Assembly (NCBI RefSeq): GCF_963675305.1
Contig: NZ_OY776147.1
Span: 620,001 to 684,000, forward strand
Source of the DNA: an uncultured Hyphomonas sp.
GTDB taxonomy: Bacteria > Pseudomonadota > Alphaproteobacteria > Caulobacterales > Hyphomonadaceae
Reading direction: 5' to 3'
Length of the DNA: 64,000 bases
Shown here: one piece after another, positions 35,618 to 44,763 of the stretch
Layout: each line of letters begins with the position of its first letter
Position numbering within the stretch: the stretch's first letter is position 1
Program-made: the position numbers and the translations under genes
Notes under the pieces: generated by a model
Told to the model about the DNA's origin: nothing
The model's database searches: none
The model's input: the letters and a program-made list of their open reading frames with translations, nothing else

Positions 35618-36847
35618 TCAGACCTCCACGTCCAGTCTTTCGATGCCGCGGAAAAAGGGCAGGGCGCGCCAGGCGATGTCTTGTTCGGGCAGCTTCATGT
35701 CCGGATAGCGTTCGAACAGTTTCTGGTAGACGCGCCTTGCCTCCATGCGGGCGAGCGGGGCGCCGATGCAGATGTGGGGGCCGCCACCGAAGGCAACATG
35801 GCTGGCGCGCTTCTTGGTGATGTCAAACGCGTCCGGCGCCTCGAATGTCTCTGCGTCGCGATTTGCGGAGGCGAGCGAGCAGAACACGACCTGGTGTTCC
35901 TTCACCGGGCAACCGGCGACCTGTTTGTCAGCCTCGGCGATGCGGGACGTGGCGGAGACGGGCGCCTCATAGCGCAGCACTTCCTCCACGGCCTGCGCCG
36001 CAAGGCCGGGGTCGGCCTTCAGGGCGGCGAGTTGCTCCGGATGCGTCAGGAACAGCCAGACGCCATTGCCGATCAGGTCCGTCGTCGTGAGGTTCCCTCC
36101 GACCAGGAGCGCCTGAAGATTGATGCGGACTTCATCGTCCGACAGCGGAGCGTCTCCGGAAGCCTGCAGCTGAACCATGTCGGTGATGAGATCGTCTTCC
36201 GGTGCTTTGCGGCGGCGCTCCATCAGTTCGGTGAAATAGGCATCGAGTGCTGCGCCGCCTGCCATCATGCGCTCGGTCTCTTCCGGGGTGCGGACCGGGT
36301 TGAGGCCAAGGATCACCGCTTCTGACCAGTCGCGGAAATCGGCGAGGCGTTCCTCGTCGACCCCAAGGATGCGGGCGATGACCGTCACCGGGATCGGCAC
36401 GGCGATCTCGGCCATCAGGTCGAACACACCGCTGGCAGGGGCGGCCTCGATGGTGTCATCCACGATGGCCTCGATCTGGTCCTTCATCTTGTTGATGCGG
36501 GTGTAGAACGCCTTCGCCAGCGGCGGACGGACACGGGCATGGTCCGGATCGTCCATGAAGAGAATGGAGGTACGGCGCGGGTTCTCCTCGTCGACCAACT
36601 GGCGCGAGATCGAGCCTTCTTCGGCATTCAGCGGATGGCGGACGAAACTGCGGTCATTCACCGTGGTGCGCACGTCGCCATAGCGGGTGAGAAACCAGGT
36701 CTTCGCCATCTCGTCCCGCATGACGGGACATTGCTCGCGCAGCGCTTTCAGCGGGGGATGCGGATCGCGCCGCGCCTCCGGCATGAAGGCCGTCACTTCA
36801 ATGATGGATTGCGGGACTGAAGGCGTGGAGCCCTGATCGTCGGCCAT
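35618..36847 (-). CDS. Cytochrome P450
   Basis: Soluble bacterial P450 of 409 residues. The heme-binding loop is FGGGPHICIGAPLARME with the cysteine ligand. The K-helix ExxR occurs in VEEVLRYEAPV. The I-helix reads ALLVGGNLTTTDLIGNG, with the oxygen-activating Thr pair. The N-terminal ARRDPHPPLKALREQCPV is usual for the class I family. The substrate is unknown. No ferredoxin or reductase is adjacent, so redox partners come from elsewhere. Two thioesterases follow on the same strand upstream of it. Confidence 0.93.
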   Translation of the reverse strand: MADDQGSTPSVPQSIIEVTAFMPEARRDPHPPLKALREQCPVMRDEMAKTWFLTRYGDVRTTVNDRSFVRHPLNAEEGSISRQLVDEENPRRTSILFMDDPDHARVRPPLAKAFYTRINKMKDQIEAIVDDTIEAAPASGVFDLMAEIAVPIPVTVIARILGVDEERLADFRDWSEAVILGLNPVRTPEETERMMAGGAALDAYFTELMERRRKAPEDDLITDMVQLQASGDAPLSDDEVRINLQALLVGGNLTTTDLIGNGVWLFLTHPEQLAALKADPGLAAQAVEEVLRYEAPVSATSRIAEADKQVAGCPVKEHQVVFCSLASANRDAETFEAPDAFDITKKRASHVAFGGGPHICIGAPLARMEARRVYQKLFERYPDMKLPEQDIAWRALPFFRGIERLDVEV

Positions 36848-36920
36848 TGTTTCCTCCCGGATTTCTTATCTTTGCGGGAAGATAGCACAGACCGGCGTCC
36901 GCGCGCAGCCTGTCGCAGCG

Positions 36921-37352
36921 TCAGGCCAGGGACCGCGGAATGCAGCTGGCCGTCGCCTGAGCAAGCAGCTTGCCGTCTTCGCTGCGCAGGTAGCCCTGTG
37001 TGAAGATGGCCTGTCGGCCCTTGCGGACAACTTCGCCGCGGCCGAGAAGGCGCACGCCAACGGGCACGGGGCGGATGAAACTGACCGTCATCTGCAGCGT
37101 CGGCGCCATGGCCGGGCCATCCTGTACGATCGAACCGGCGACGCTCATGATTTCGTCCAGCGCAGCGGTCACGAAGCCACCCTGCGCCGTGCCGCCGGGA
37201 TTGGTGGCCTGGGCCGGCAGGCAGAAAGCCGCCTCGGCCCAGCCTTCCGTTTCATCGAAGGCAATCAGGTCAAAACCGACAAAGTCTGTCGCGGGCGGGC
37301 GTGAGCCGTCGCCGAGCACGCCTTCCCAATATGCGCGTTTGTCGAAACTCAT
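36921..37352 (-). CDS. PaaI-type hotdog thioesterase (copy 1)
   Basis: A 143-residue hotdog-fold protein with ATNPGGTAQGGFVTAALDEIMSVAGSIV, the central helix carrying the catalytic-type Asp/Glu, and PTLQMTVSFIRPVPVGVRLLGRGEVVRKGRQ. It probably hydrolyses acyl- or aryl-CoA thioesters in the cytosol. The ATG overlaps the stop of the second, paralogous thioesterase by four bases, so the two are a translationally coupled tandem pair. Confidence 0.85.
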   Translation of the reverse strand: MSFDKRAYWEGVLGDGSRPPATDFVGFDLIAFDETEGWAEAAFCLPAQATNPGGTAQGGFVTAALDEIMSVAGSIVQDGPAMAPTLQMTVSFIRPVPVGVRLLGRGEVVRKGRQAIFTQGYLRSEDGKLLAQATASCIPRSLA

Positions 37353-37807
37353 TTTGCGAGGCGTTTGAATGGCATCGGGATCGCCGTGGCCGACGCCTTG
37401 GCGACCATCTTGCCGTCCGGGTCAAAACATTCCGCTTCCATGAAGGCAGCGGATTTGCCGAGGCGCACGATGCGGGCATCGACATAGGCCTTGCCGGGCA
37501 TGAGGCGCGTCAGGAAGCTGGTTTTCATCTCCAGTGTCGGGGCCGTCATGGTGACGTTGGAGGCGATGATCACACAGGTGCTCATCGCTTCGTCCAGCAT
37601 GGCGGAGATGAAGCCGCCCTGCACGGCGCCGGTCGGATTCGCGAAGGACGGGCTGACGTCAAACGCCATCCGTATGCGCATGGCATCCTGTTCGACTTCG
37701 ATGAGCGTCATGCCCAGCGTGTCGGAACAGGGGGGACGCTTCTTCGAGCCCTGGAAGCGGGCCAGCATGTCAGCGTCGCTGATGCGGGGTTTTTCAGTCT
37801 CTGACAA
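37349..37807 (-). CDS. PaaI-type hotdog thioesterase (copy 2)
   Basis: A 152-residue paralogue of the next gene with the aligned core FANPTGAVQGGFISAMLDEAMSTCVIIA and PTLEMKTSFLTRLMPGKAYVDARIVRLGKSAAFMEAECFD. The N-terminus has SDADMLARFQGSKKRPPCSDTLGMTLIEV. Tandem hotdog proteins may form a heteromer. The gene sits between sspB (nine bases upstream) and the first copy, on one strand. Confidence 0.85.
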   Translation of the reverse strand: MSETEKPRISDADMLARFQGSKKRPPCSDTLGMTLIEVEQDAMRIRMAFDVSPSFANPTGAVQGGFISAMLDEAMSTCVIIASNVTMTAPTLEMKTSFLTRLMPGKAYVDARIVRLGKSAAFMEAECFDPDGKMVAKASATAIPMPFKRLAK

Positions 37808-37816
37808 TCGTCCGGC

Positions 37817-38293
37817 CTATTTGCGGCGGAAGGCGTCGAGGTTGACGACCGTGCCGGCATCGCTGGCGGGGGCAGCGTCTGCCTCGCCTGACGCTTCTTC
37901 CAGTTCGGAGGCTGGAGAAATGACGGCCGCGTCCTTGTCCTGCGCTTCGAAGGTCAGGCCGAAATTCACGGACGGATCGACGAAGCGCGTGATCGCGGCA
38001 TAGGGCACGAACAGGTGCTGCGGCACGCCGGAGAATTTCAGGATGATTTCGAAATGGCCGTCATGGACTTCGAGGTCCCAGAACTGGTGCTGGACCACGA
38101 TCGTCATGTCGACCGGGAAACGCTCGGTCAGATAGTCGGCCATGCGCACGCCCGGCGCCTTGGAGCGGAACGTGATGTAGAAGTGGTGGTCACCCGGCAG
38201 GCCGCCATTCGCCTTGGCGCGCTTCAGCGCTTCGCGGACGACACCGCGCATGGCTGCCTGAGTGAGCGCTTCGTAACCGATATAGTCCGTCAT
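37817..38293 (-). CDS. sspB: ClpXP adaptor SspB, alphaproteobacterial type
   Basis: Delivers ssrA-tagged and some cell-cycle substrates to ClpXP. The folded domain runs MTDYIGYEALTQAAMRGVVREALKRAKANGGLPGDHHFYITFRSKAPGVRMADYLTERFPVDMTIVVQHQFWDLEV, followed by HFEIILKFSGVPQHLFVPYAAITRFVDPSVNFGLTF. A long acidic linker ends in the ClpX-binding tail (GTVVNLDAFRRK). The start at 38293 gives the conserved N-terminus; the frame to 38449 is spurious. The matching tmRNA gene is in this window at 47 kb. Confidence 0.93.
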   Translation of the reverse strand: MTDYIGYEALTQAAMRGVVREALKRAKANGGLPGDHHFYITFRSKAPGVRMADYLTERFPVDMTIVVQHQFWDLEVHDGHFEIILKFSGVPQHLFVPYAAITRFVDPSVNFGLTFEAQDKDAAVISPASELEEASGEADAAPASDAGTVVNLDAFRRK

Positions 38294-38470
38294 GGCGCGG
38301 TGCTGATCCCCATCGATATTCTTGTTTCTTCTGACCGTCACAATATTCCTCCGGCCGCGTGCGGGCAACGGGCTTCGCACAATGCGCGAGCAAAAAGCTG
38401 TACTTCGCCCGGAGGTGTGTGTGGGCGCCGGAATGCCCCGGGATTGCAACGGACTAGACGGGGAAAACGG

Positions 38471-38641
38471 TCAGTAATTTGCCGGCGGATCGCTGGCCGG
38501 GAAGGATTCGTCGCTTTCTTCGTCGACCTTGTCCCACTCTTTGGGCGGGTCGTCCATGTTTTCCGGGCCCGACGGGCGAATCTTCTTGTCGGCCGTTTCG
38601 GCGTCGTGATTCTTCTCGGTTTGGGGGTTCTTGCCTGTCAT
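38471..38641 (-). CDS. Small acidic protein with DESFPASDPP tail
   Basis: A 56-residue, very hydrophilic protein (MTGKNPQTEKNHDAETADKKIRPSGPENMDDPPKEWDKVDEESDESFPASDPPANY). The C-terminal D-E-S-F-P-A-S-D-P-P motif recurs in many short proteobacterial proteins of unknown function. GAAAGGAGGAAACCAGA just upstream of the ATG is a strong ribosome-binding site, so I prefer this start to the one at 38674. Confidence 0.65.
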   Translation of the reverse strand: MTGKNPQTEKNHDAETADKKIRPSGPENMDDPPKEWDKVDEESDESFPASDPPANY

Positions 38642-38789
38642 TCTGGTTTCCTCCTTTCGGGGGGAGTAAAGCACTAACGCGTCAGGCAGCTGATCGTTGC
38701 ATGGATGGCGCCGGGGCCTTGCCTATGGCCAAGCTGAACTGGCCCGCCTAGTTTGCCCGTCAACGACAAGACCGAGGGAAGGAACAGCC

Positions 38790-40028
38790 ATGCAGATGCC
38801 GGAAAAGGGACGCGACTGGGCCGATGTGCGCCAGGAAATGATCACGCGCGGCGGCGGTGATGCGCAATGGCGCGACGGGCGCACGGCTGTTTACGTCTTC
38901 AATGCGGGCCATGATGTCGAACAGGTCCAGCAGGAAGCCTACACGCTCTATATGGCGGAGAACGGTCTTGGCCCGATGGCTTTCCCGAGCCTTGCGCAGA
39001 TGGAGAAGGAAGTGATCGGCATGGGCCTCGGCCTGCTGCACGGACCGGAAGGCGCGACCGGTGCGATGACCTCCGGCGGCACGGATTCGATCACCATGGC
39101 CATGAAGACGGCGCGCGACTATGCCCGCGCAAAGGGCAAGCCGCGCGAGGGGCAGAATGTCGTGCTGGCGCAGTCGGCGCACCTGGCCTTCGACAAGGCC
39201 GCCCATCTGATGGACATCGAAGTCCGCCGCGTGCCGCTGAAGACGGATGGCAGCTATGAGGCCGATCCCGCAGCGATGGGCGAGGCGGTCGACGCGGCGA
39301 CGGTGATGATGGTCGGCTCCGCGCCGAACTTCCCGCATGGCATTATCGACCCGATCGCTGAACTGGGCGAGGTCGCCGCGAAGAAGGACGTCTGGCTGCA
39401 TGTCGATGCCTGCGTTGGCGGCTATTTCGCGCCCTTCGCGCGGATGAATGGCGTGCCGGTGCCGGCCTTCGACTTTGAAGTTCCCGCCGTCCACTCGATG
39501 AGCGCCGACCTGCACAAATATGGCTATTGCGCCAAGGGCGCTTCGACCGTGCTGTTCCGCTCCGAAGAGCTCTACAATTACATGCCGTTCGACCTGGCCG
39601 GGTGGAGCGGGGCGCCGATGAAGACGCCGACGCTGGCAGGCACGCGGCCGGGCGGGGCGATCTCTGCCGCCTGGGGCGTGATGAACACGCTGGGCGTCGA
39701 AGGCTACAAGCGGTTGCAGGGGCAGGTGTGCGCCACCCGGGAAAAGATCGAAGAGGGCGTGAAGCGGCTCGGCTTCGAGATCGTCGGCAATCCGATGCTG
39801 GGCCTGATGGCCTTTTCCCATCCGGATGCCCATGCCTTTGCGGTCTATGGCGAGATCTTCCGGCGCGGCTGGTTCACCTCCGTGACGAAAGAACCGCCGA
39901 GCCTGCACCTGATGCTGTCGCCCAAGCACGCCGATGTGGCCGATGCCTACCTCGCCGATCTCGAAGCGAGCCTCGCGGCGGTCAAAGCAGGCGCCGACGG
40001 CCCGAAAGTGGAAGCGCGCTACAGCTGA
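38790..40028 (+). CDS. PLP-dependent lyase, sphingosine-1-phosphate-lyase-like
   Basis: Group II PLP decarboxylase fold, 412 residues. Visible are the cofactor-binding GAMTSGGTDSITMAMKTARDYA, VDACVGGYFAPFA, and SADLHKYGYCAKGASTVLF with the Schiff-base lysine. The LHKYGYCAKG form and general layout match the sphinganine-1-phosphate aldolase/DnrA-like group rather than glutamate decarboxylases. That would fit a bacterium turning over sphingolipid-type bases, but other amino-acid decarboxylases remain possible. A GGAAGGAACAGCC leader precedes the ATG. Confidence 0.8.
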   Translation: MQMPEKGRDWADVRQEMITRGGGDAQWRDGRTAVYVFNAGHDVEQVQQEAYTLYMAENGLGPMAFPSLAQMEKEVIGMGLGLLHGPEGATGAMTSGGTDSITMAMKTARDYARAKGKPREGQNVVLAQSAHLAFDKAAHLMDIEVRRVPLKTDGSYEADPAAMGEAVDAATVMMVGSAPNFPHGIIDPIAELGEVAAKKDVWLHVDACVGGYFAPFARMNGVPVPAFDFEVPAVHSMSADLHKYGYCAKGASTVLFRSEELYNYMPFDLAGWSGAPMKTPTLAGTRPGGAISAAWGVMNTLGVEGYKRLQGQVCATREKIEEGVKRLGFEIVGNPMLGLMAFSHPDAHAFAVYGEIFRRGWFTSVTKEPPSLHLMLSPKHADVADAYLADLEASLAAVKAGADGPKVEARYS

Positions 40029-40037
40029 GTTCCGCGC

Positions 40038-41507
40038 CTACAGGATCGGGCTGGCGAGGCGCAGGATGTTTTCGAGGAATTTGTGCCATTCCGGGCGCTG
40101 CTCCCAGCGCGCCAGGTCCAGCGGTGTGCTGTCCGGCAGGTAGGTGTCCGAGTGCTGCCACAGGGCGGCGCTGGTGGCGGCGTCATAGATGACCATGGTC
40201 AGCTCGAGGTTCAGGTAGAAGCTGCGCATGTCGATGTTCACCGTCCCGAACAGGGCGATCTCGTCGTCCACCAGGATCAGCTTTGTGTGCAACAGGCCGT
40301 TGCGATACCGGATCAGGCGAACCCCGGCCCGCAGCAATTCCTTGTAGGAGGACTGGCTGGCAAACTGGGCGAGGCGGGAATCGAGGCGTTCGGGCACGAT
40401 GATCTCGACCTCGATCCCGCGCTTGGCAGCCGAGACAAGCGCCAGCTGGACCGCAGGGTCCGGAATGAAATAGGGCGAGACGATGCGCAGCCGCCTCTGC
40501 GCGCTGAAGATCGCCGAGACGAGCACTTCATAGATCGTGGAATTGCGCATTTCCGGGCCGGACGGCAGCACCTGCATGGTGACGGGCCTGCCTTCGCCTG
40601 TGCCTGTGTCTTCCCGATGCGTGATCGGCAGGGCATTCAGGTCGGCCCGGCCGATCTGGTAGCCGACGCTGTCGAACAGGAAGTCCGACAGGCAGACCGA
40701 TGTGAGCGCATCGACGACGGGGCCTTCGACCCGCATCATCATGTCGACCCACTGGCCAACCCCGCGATTGGCCTTGAACAGTTTGGGGTCGGCGAGGTTG
40801 TAGCTGCCGACATATCCGACGCGCTGGTCGCAGACGAGGATCTTGCGGTGATTGCGCAGGTCGGACCGGCGGAAGAAGGAAGAGAACAGATTGACCCGCA
40901 GGGAGCGGACGATCTGGACGCCCGCCTTCCTCAGCCGGTGTGGCCAGTGCGACCGGAAGAAAGCCTTGGAGCCGAAATCGTCTGCCAGGATCTTGCAGTT
41001 GACGCCCCGCTGCGCCGCCCGTTCGACCGCGGCCAGCACATCGCCGACACGGCCCGCGGGGTCGAGGATGTAGAATTCGAGGCAGATGCTGTCCGAGGCC
41101 GCATCAATATCGTCCTGCATGGCGGCATAGAGGTCTCCGGCGTCGGCGAAGAAGGCCGGAGACAGGCCGGTGAGAACGGGGAAGCCGACGTCGGCCTGGA
41201 TGGAGCGGGAGAGCGCCGCATAGCGGGAAATTCCCGCAATGTCCGGCGGGATGCTGGCGTCATTGAGCTTGAAGACCTGCATGAAAAACGTGCGCAGGCG
41301 CTCGCCCATCTTCATGCGCCGCCCGCCCAGCCGGTGATCCCCGAACAGGACATACAGCACCACCCCCACCACCGGCAGGCCGAACAGGAGGAACAGCCAT
41401 GCCAGGGTCGTGTTCACCGCGAGCTTGCGGTAAAGCAGGCGTATCGCTGCAAGCACCGAGAGCGAGAAGTGCACGAGAAAGGGTATGGAACTGAGAAGAG
41501 GAATCAT
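40038..41507 (-). CDS. cls: Cardiolipin synthase (phospholipase D family)
   Basis: Inner-membrane enzyme that joins two phosphatidylglycerols. The N-terminal membrane hairpin is about residues 5-25 and 33-55 (AWLFLLFGLPVVGVVLYVLFGDHRLGGRR). Two HKD motifs are present: HRKILVCDQRVGYVGSYNLADP and HTKLILVDDEIALFGTVNIDMRSF. The 489-residue length is normal for bacterial ClsA. It is divergent from the downstream EEP-family phosphodiesterase. Confidence 0.92.
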   Translation of the reverse strand: MIPLLSSIPFLVHFSLSVLAAIRLLYRKLAVNTTLAWLFLLFGLPVVGVVLYVLFGDHRLGGRRMKMGERLRTFFMQVFKLNDASIPPDIAGISRYAALSRSIQADVGFPVLTGLSPAFFADAGDLYAAMQDDIDAASDSICLEFYILDPAGRVGDVLAAVERAAQRGVNCKILADDFGSKAFFRSHWPHRLRKAGVQIVRSLRVNLFSSFFRRSDLRNHRKILVCDQRVGYVGSYNLADPKLFKANRGVGQWVDMMMRVEGPVVDALTSVCLSDFLFDSVGYQIGRADLNALPITHREDTGTGEGRPVTMQVLPSGPEMRNSTIYEVLVSAIFSAQRRLRIVSPYFIPDPAVQLALVSAAKRGIEVEIIVPERLDSRLAQFASQSSYKELLRAGVRLIRYRNGLLHTKLILVDDEIALFGTVNIDMRSFYLNLELTMVIYDAATSAALWQHSDTYLPDSTPLDLARWEQRPEWHKFLENILRLASPIL

Positions 41508-41575
41508 GTGTCCAGCCTGACAATGCGTGACCCCTTACCTTGTCCTGTCCGAACCGCCAAAGGAAGACCGCGCCT

Positions 41576-42301
41576 TTGAAACTGCTCACCTGGAACATTC
41601 AGGCCGCCATCGGAACGGCCCGTTTCTCGCACTATCTGACGCGGGCGCACCGGCAGGTGTTTCATACACCGGCCAAGGCGAACACGCTGGAAACCATCGC
41701 CGAGACCATTCGCGAGGCAGACCTTGTCTGCCTGCAGGAGGTCGACCTTGGCGGGCGCCGGGCCGGGTATCGTTGCCAGGCCAATGCGATTGCCGAACGC
41801 TCTGGCCATGATCATCTGGCGATTCAGGAAAACCGGGTGATCCGGGGTGTTTCGCGGCATGGGAATGCGATCCTCAGCCGGTTTCCGCTGTCGGATGTAC
41901 GGGACCTGAAACTGCCGGGCCGGGTGCCGGGGCGCGGCTGCCTGATTGCGACGGTCGAAGCGGAAACACGCTTTGACGTTGCCTGCGTGCATCTCAGCCT
42001 CGGCCGCCGGGACCAGGCACTGCAGCTGGACTTTCTCTCCCGCCACCTGCCGAGCAATGGCCGCTGGGTGGTGATGGGGGACTTCAATTGCAGCCTGCAT
42101 TCAAGCCCGGCCGAGGCCTTCCTTGAGAAGATGCAGGCCCATTTCGACCGCCAGCCTGAACCGACCTATCCTTCCTGGCGGCCGCTGCGGGACTATGACC
42201 ACATCCTGACCGGCCCGGCGCTGGCACTCGGCCAGTACCAGCCCGGCCCTGAAATCTGTTCCGACCATCTCAATGTCTCGGCGGAGATGGGTCCGGCCTG
42301 A
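41576..42301 (+). CDS. Endonuclease/exonuclease/phosphatase family protein (TTG start)
   Basis: EEP-fold hydrolase of about 241 residues with all core motifs: LLTWNIQAA, LVCLQEVDLGG, RHGNAILSRFPL, CVHLSLG, VVMGDFNCSLHS, YDHILTGPAL and CSDHLNVSAEM. Substrates may be nucleic acid, phosphoinositides or sphingomyelin-type lipids. Being back to back with cardiolipin synthase hints at phospholipid work (inference). The TTG at 41576 follows AGGAAG at a good distance and starts directly on KLLTWN; the open frame from 41540 is an alternative. Confidence 0.85.
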   Translation: MKLLTWNIQAAIGTARFSHYLTRAHRQVFHTPAKANTLETIAETIREADLVCLQEVDLGGRRAGYRCQANAIAERSGHDHLAIQENRVIRGVSRHGNAILSRFPLSDVRDLKLPGRVPGRGCLIATVEAETRFDVACVHLSLGRRDQALQLDFLSRHLPSNGRWVVMGDFNCSLHSSPAEAFLEKMQAHFDRQPEPTYPSWRPLRDYDHILTGPALALGQYQPGPEICSDHLNVSAEMGPA

Positions 42302-42383
42302 AGCGCCGCCGTTCGCCGCCATATTCCTGCCGTCAGACATGGTCTATGTTCGCCTTCCGAAAACAAGTCGAAGGGGACGCGAA

Positions 42384-42812
42384 ATGAAAACAGGATTTTT
42401 GACAGCAGCAGGCATCGCCGCAGCACTGGTTCTGACGGGCTGCGGCGGCAAGGACGATGTGCAGGGCAAGACCGGGGAAGACATCACCGCAAAGTCTTCC
42501 GCCGATGATATCGGTGAAGCCTACATCAACGAGATGACGCGTATCGCCGATGCGCTGGAAGGGGTGGACGACGAGGCGAGCGCCAAGGCCGCCGCGAAGA
42601 AGATGAAGGTCGCCATCGACGGGCTGAACCAGATGTCGGATGAGCTGGACGGTGAGATCTCCGGCGTCAAAGGCATGCAGATTTTCGGCGGGCGATATGC
42701 CGAACTGGTTCAGGTGCAGGGACGCATTGCAACATCCATGATCCGCATTCAGTCAGACCATCCGGAGCTGATGGACACGATCAGTGCCGAGATGGACCGG
42801 ATGGAGAACTAG
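42384..42812 (+). CDS. Hypothetical lipoprotein
   Basis: A 142-residue protein with a lipoprotein signal, MKTGFLTAAGIAAALVLTGCGGKDD. The mature part is mostly helical, with a repeated-looking heptad character (INEMTRIADALEGVDDEASAKAAAKKMKVAIDGLNQMSDELDGEISGVKGMQ...ELVQVQGRIATSMIRIQSDHPELMDTISAEMDRM). It is probably a small helical-bundle envelope protein. The family is not identified. It converges on the LLM oxidoreductase with a 4-bp overlap. Confidence 0.65.
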   Translation: MKTGFLTAAGIAAALVLTGCGGKDDVQGKTGEDITAKSSADDIGEAYINEMTRIADALEGVDDEASAKAAAKKMKVAIDGLNQMSDELDGEISGVKGMQIFGGRYAELVQVQGRIATSMIRIQSDHPELMDTISAEMDRMEN

Positions 42813-43819
42813 GTCGCTGCAGCGCCGGATTTTGCGCCGATTGCCTGCATCGCCTCTGCGGCGATTTCGAACGATCGCAGGCGCGCGGCGTGATCGTGGA
42901 TCTGGCCCGTCAGGATGACTTCATCCGGGCGGTGCCGGTCGATCAGGGCAGAGAGTTCCGCCTCCACCTTGTCCGGGCTGCCCGTGGCCGAGATCCGCAG
43001 CGCCCGGTCGACCTGGGCAACCAGTTCGGGCGGGGCGATGTCGTGGATGTTGTCGACCGGCTTGGGCAGCGGTCCGGGGCGGCCGGTGCGCAGATTGATG
43101 AAGGCCTGTTGCATGGACGTCTTCAGCCGCGTGCCTTCCGCATTCGTGTCGGCGCCGAACACGTTGATTGCCAGCATGAAGCAGGGCTTGTCGGTGACGC
43201 CGGGATTGAAACGTGCACGGTATATTTCGGCCGCCTGTTCGAGCGCGTCCGGCGCAAAGTGTGACGCGAAGGCATAGGGCAGGCCGAGATGGGCGGCGAG
43301 CTGTGCGCCGAAGAGGCTGGACCCGAGCATCCAGACCGGCACATGCGTGCCGGCGCCCGGAACGGCCTGCACTTGCTGGCCTGGCTCGGCAGGCTGGAAA
43401 TAGCCCAGCAGCTCGACCACGTCCTGCGGGAAAGTGTCGGCGGCCTGCATGCCGCGGCGCAGCGCCCGCATGGTCGCCTGATCCGTCCCCGGCGCGCGGC
43501 CGAGGCCGAGGTCGATCCGGTCCGGATAGAGCGTCGCCAGCGTGCCGAACTGTTCGGCCACCATCAGCGGTGCATGGTTCGGCAGCATGATGCCGCCCGC
43601 GCCGACGCGGATGGTCGAGGTCGCCCCCGCCACATGTCCGATCAGGATCGAGGTCGCCGCCGAGGCGATGCCGGTCATGTTGTGGTGTTCCGCCATCCAG
43701 TAACGGCGATAGCCGAGGCGTTCGGCATGGCGGGCAAGGTCCACCGTATTGGCGAGGGCCTCTGCCGCCGTATGGCCTGCGGGGACGGGGGAAAGATCGA
43801 GCACCGAATAGGGAATCAT
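42809..43819 (-). CDS. LLM-class flavin-dependent oxidoreductase
   Basis: Luciferase-like monooxygenase of 336 residues (MIPYSVLDLSPVPAGHTAAEALANTVDLARHAERLGYRRYWMAEHHNMTGIASAATSILIGHVAGAT...GAGGIMLPNHAPLMVAEQFGTLATLYPDRIDLGLGRAPG). The MAEHHN and LGRAPGTD motifs are characteristic of the YhbW-like bacterial group. It uses FMNH2 or F420-type cofactors on an unknown substrate. The start at 43819 gives the canonical MIPYSVLD; the longer frame to 44011 runs into the divergent GST promoter. Confidence 0.9.
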   Translation of the reverse strand: MIPYSVLDLSPVPAGHTAAEALANTVDLARHAERLGYRRYWMAEHHNMTGIASAATSILIGHVAGATSTIRVGAGGIMLPNHAPLMVAEQFGTLATLYPDRIDLGLGRAPGTDQATMRALRRGMQAADTFPQDVVELLGYFQPAEPGQQVQAVPGAGTHVPVWMLGSSLFGAQLAAHLGLPYAFASHFAPDALEQAAEIYRARFNPGVTDKPCFMLAINVFGADTNAEGTRLKTSMQQAFINLRTGRPGPLPKPVDNIHDIAPPELVAQVDRALRISATGSPDKVEAELSALIDRHRPDEVILTGQIHDHAARLRSFEIAAEAMQAIGAKSGAAAT

Positions 43820-44003
43820 CAGCCTGGCTCCTCTGCCTTGAAGCGGGAATATGGGGCCGCAACCGGCAGGCCGGTACCCCTGCTGACGCGGGGAGACAGT
43901 ATGCAAACCCGGATTTTCGGGGGCTGACCCCGCGTGAACACATCTGGCAGGCCGCAAAGAACGTACTAGAAATGCATCTGCACCTGCCTCGAAAGGCCCT
44001 GCC

Positions 44004-44675
44004 ATGATCACGCTGCATCATCTGGAGAAATCCCAGTCCATCCGCATCCTCTGGCTGCTGGAAGAACTTGGCGTGCCTTACGAGGTGAAGCTGTACGACC
44101 GGGACCCGGACACCCGGCTCGCCCCGGCAGAGTACAAGGCGGTCTCGCCGCTCGGCACGGCGCCGGTCATCACCGTGGATGGCACCGCGATGGCGGAGAC
44201 CAATGCAATCGTCGACTATATCTGCGACCTGCACGATGACGGCCGCCTGCGCCCGGCGCCTGGCACGCCGGACCGGGCGCGCTATCTGTTCTGGTTCCAC
44301 ACGTCACAAGGCAGCCTGCAGCCGCTGTTGACGAACAAGTTCGTCATGACAGCGATGACCATGCGCGCGCCCTTCCTGATGCGGCCTGTGGCAAAGGCAC
44401 TGGTCGGCGGGCTGGACAAAGCCTTCTTCACGCCGCGCCTCACGGCCCTGATGAGCGAAATCGAAAAACAGCTCGGCCAGACAAAATGGTTCGCAGGGGA
44501 CAAGCTCACCGCCGCCGACATCGTGATGGGCTATTCCATGGAACTCGCCGCCCACCGCGCCGGGATGGATGAAGCGAACTTCCCGAACGCCCACCGCTTC
44601 CTGAAACAGATGCACGAAACACCGTCCTACATCCGCGCCATGGAGAAGGACGGGAAGGGCACGATTCTGCTTTAG
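44004..44675 (+). CDS. Glutathione S-transferase
   Basis: GST of 223 residues. The thioredoxin-fold N-terminus (MITLHHLEKSQSIRILWLLEELGVPYEVKLYDRDPDTRLAPAEYKAVSPLGTAPVITVDGTAMAETNAIVDYI) has the Ser of the SQSIR motif and the cis-Pro. The helical C-terminus ends DKLTAADIVMGYSMELAAHRAGMDEANFPNAHRFLKQMHETPSYIRAMEKDGKGTILL. The last 24 codons are duplicated at 46088-46162 beyond the FAD monooxygenase, so this locus has been rearranged. Confidence 0.92.
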   Translation: MITLHHLEKSQSIRILWLLEELGVPYEVKLYDRDPDTRLAPAEYKAVSPLGTAPVITVDGTAMAETNAIVDYICDLHDDGRLRPAPGTPDRARYLFWFHTSQGSLQPLLTNKFVMTAMTMRAPFLMRPVAKALVGGLDKAFFTPRLTALMSEIEKQLGQTKWFAGDKLTAADIVMGYSMELAAHRAGMDEANFPNAHRFLKQMHETPSYIRAMEKDGKGTILL

Positions 44676-44763
44676 GCGGGGCAGTCTTCCGGACAATTGG
44701 ACAAGGCAAGAGCGCCGCTATGTGCACCTGCGGGGTCGCGCTTTTGTGATCAGAATGGCGCCT

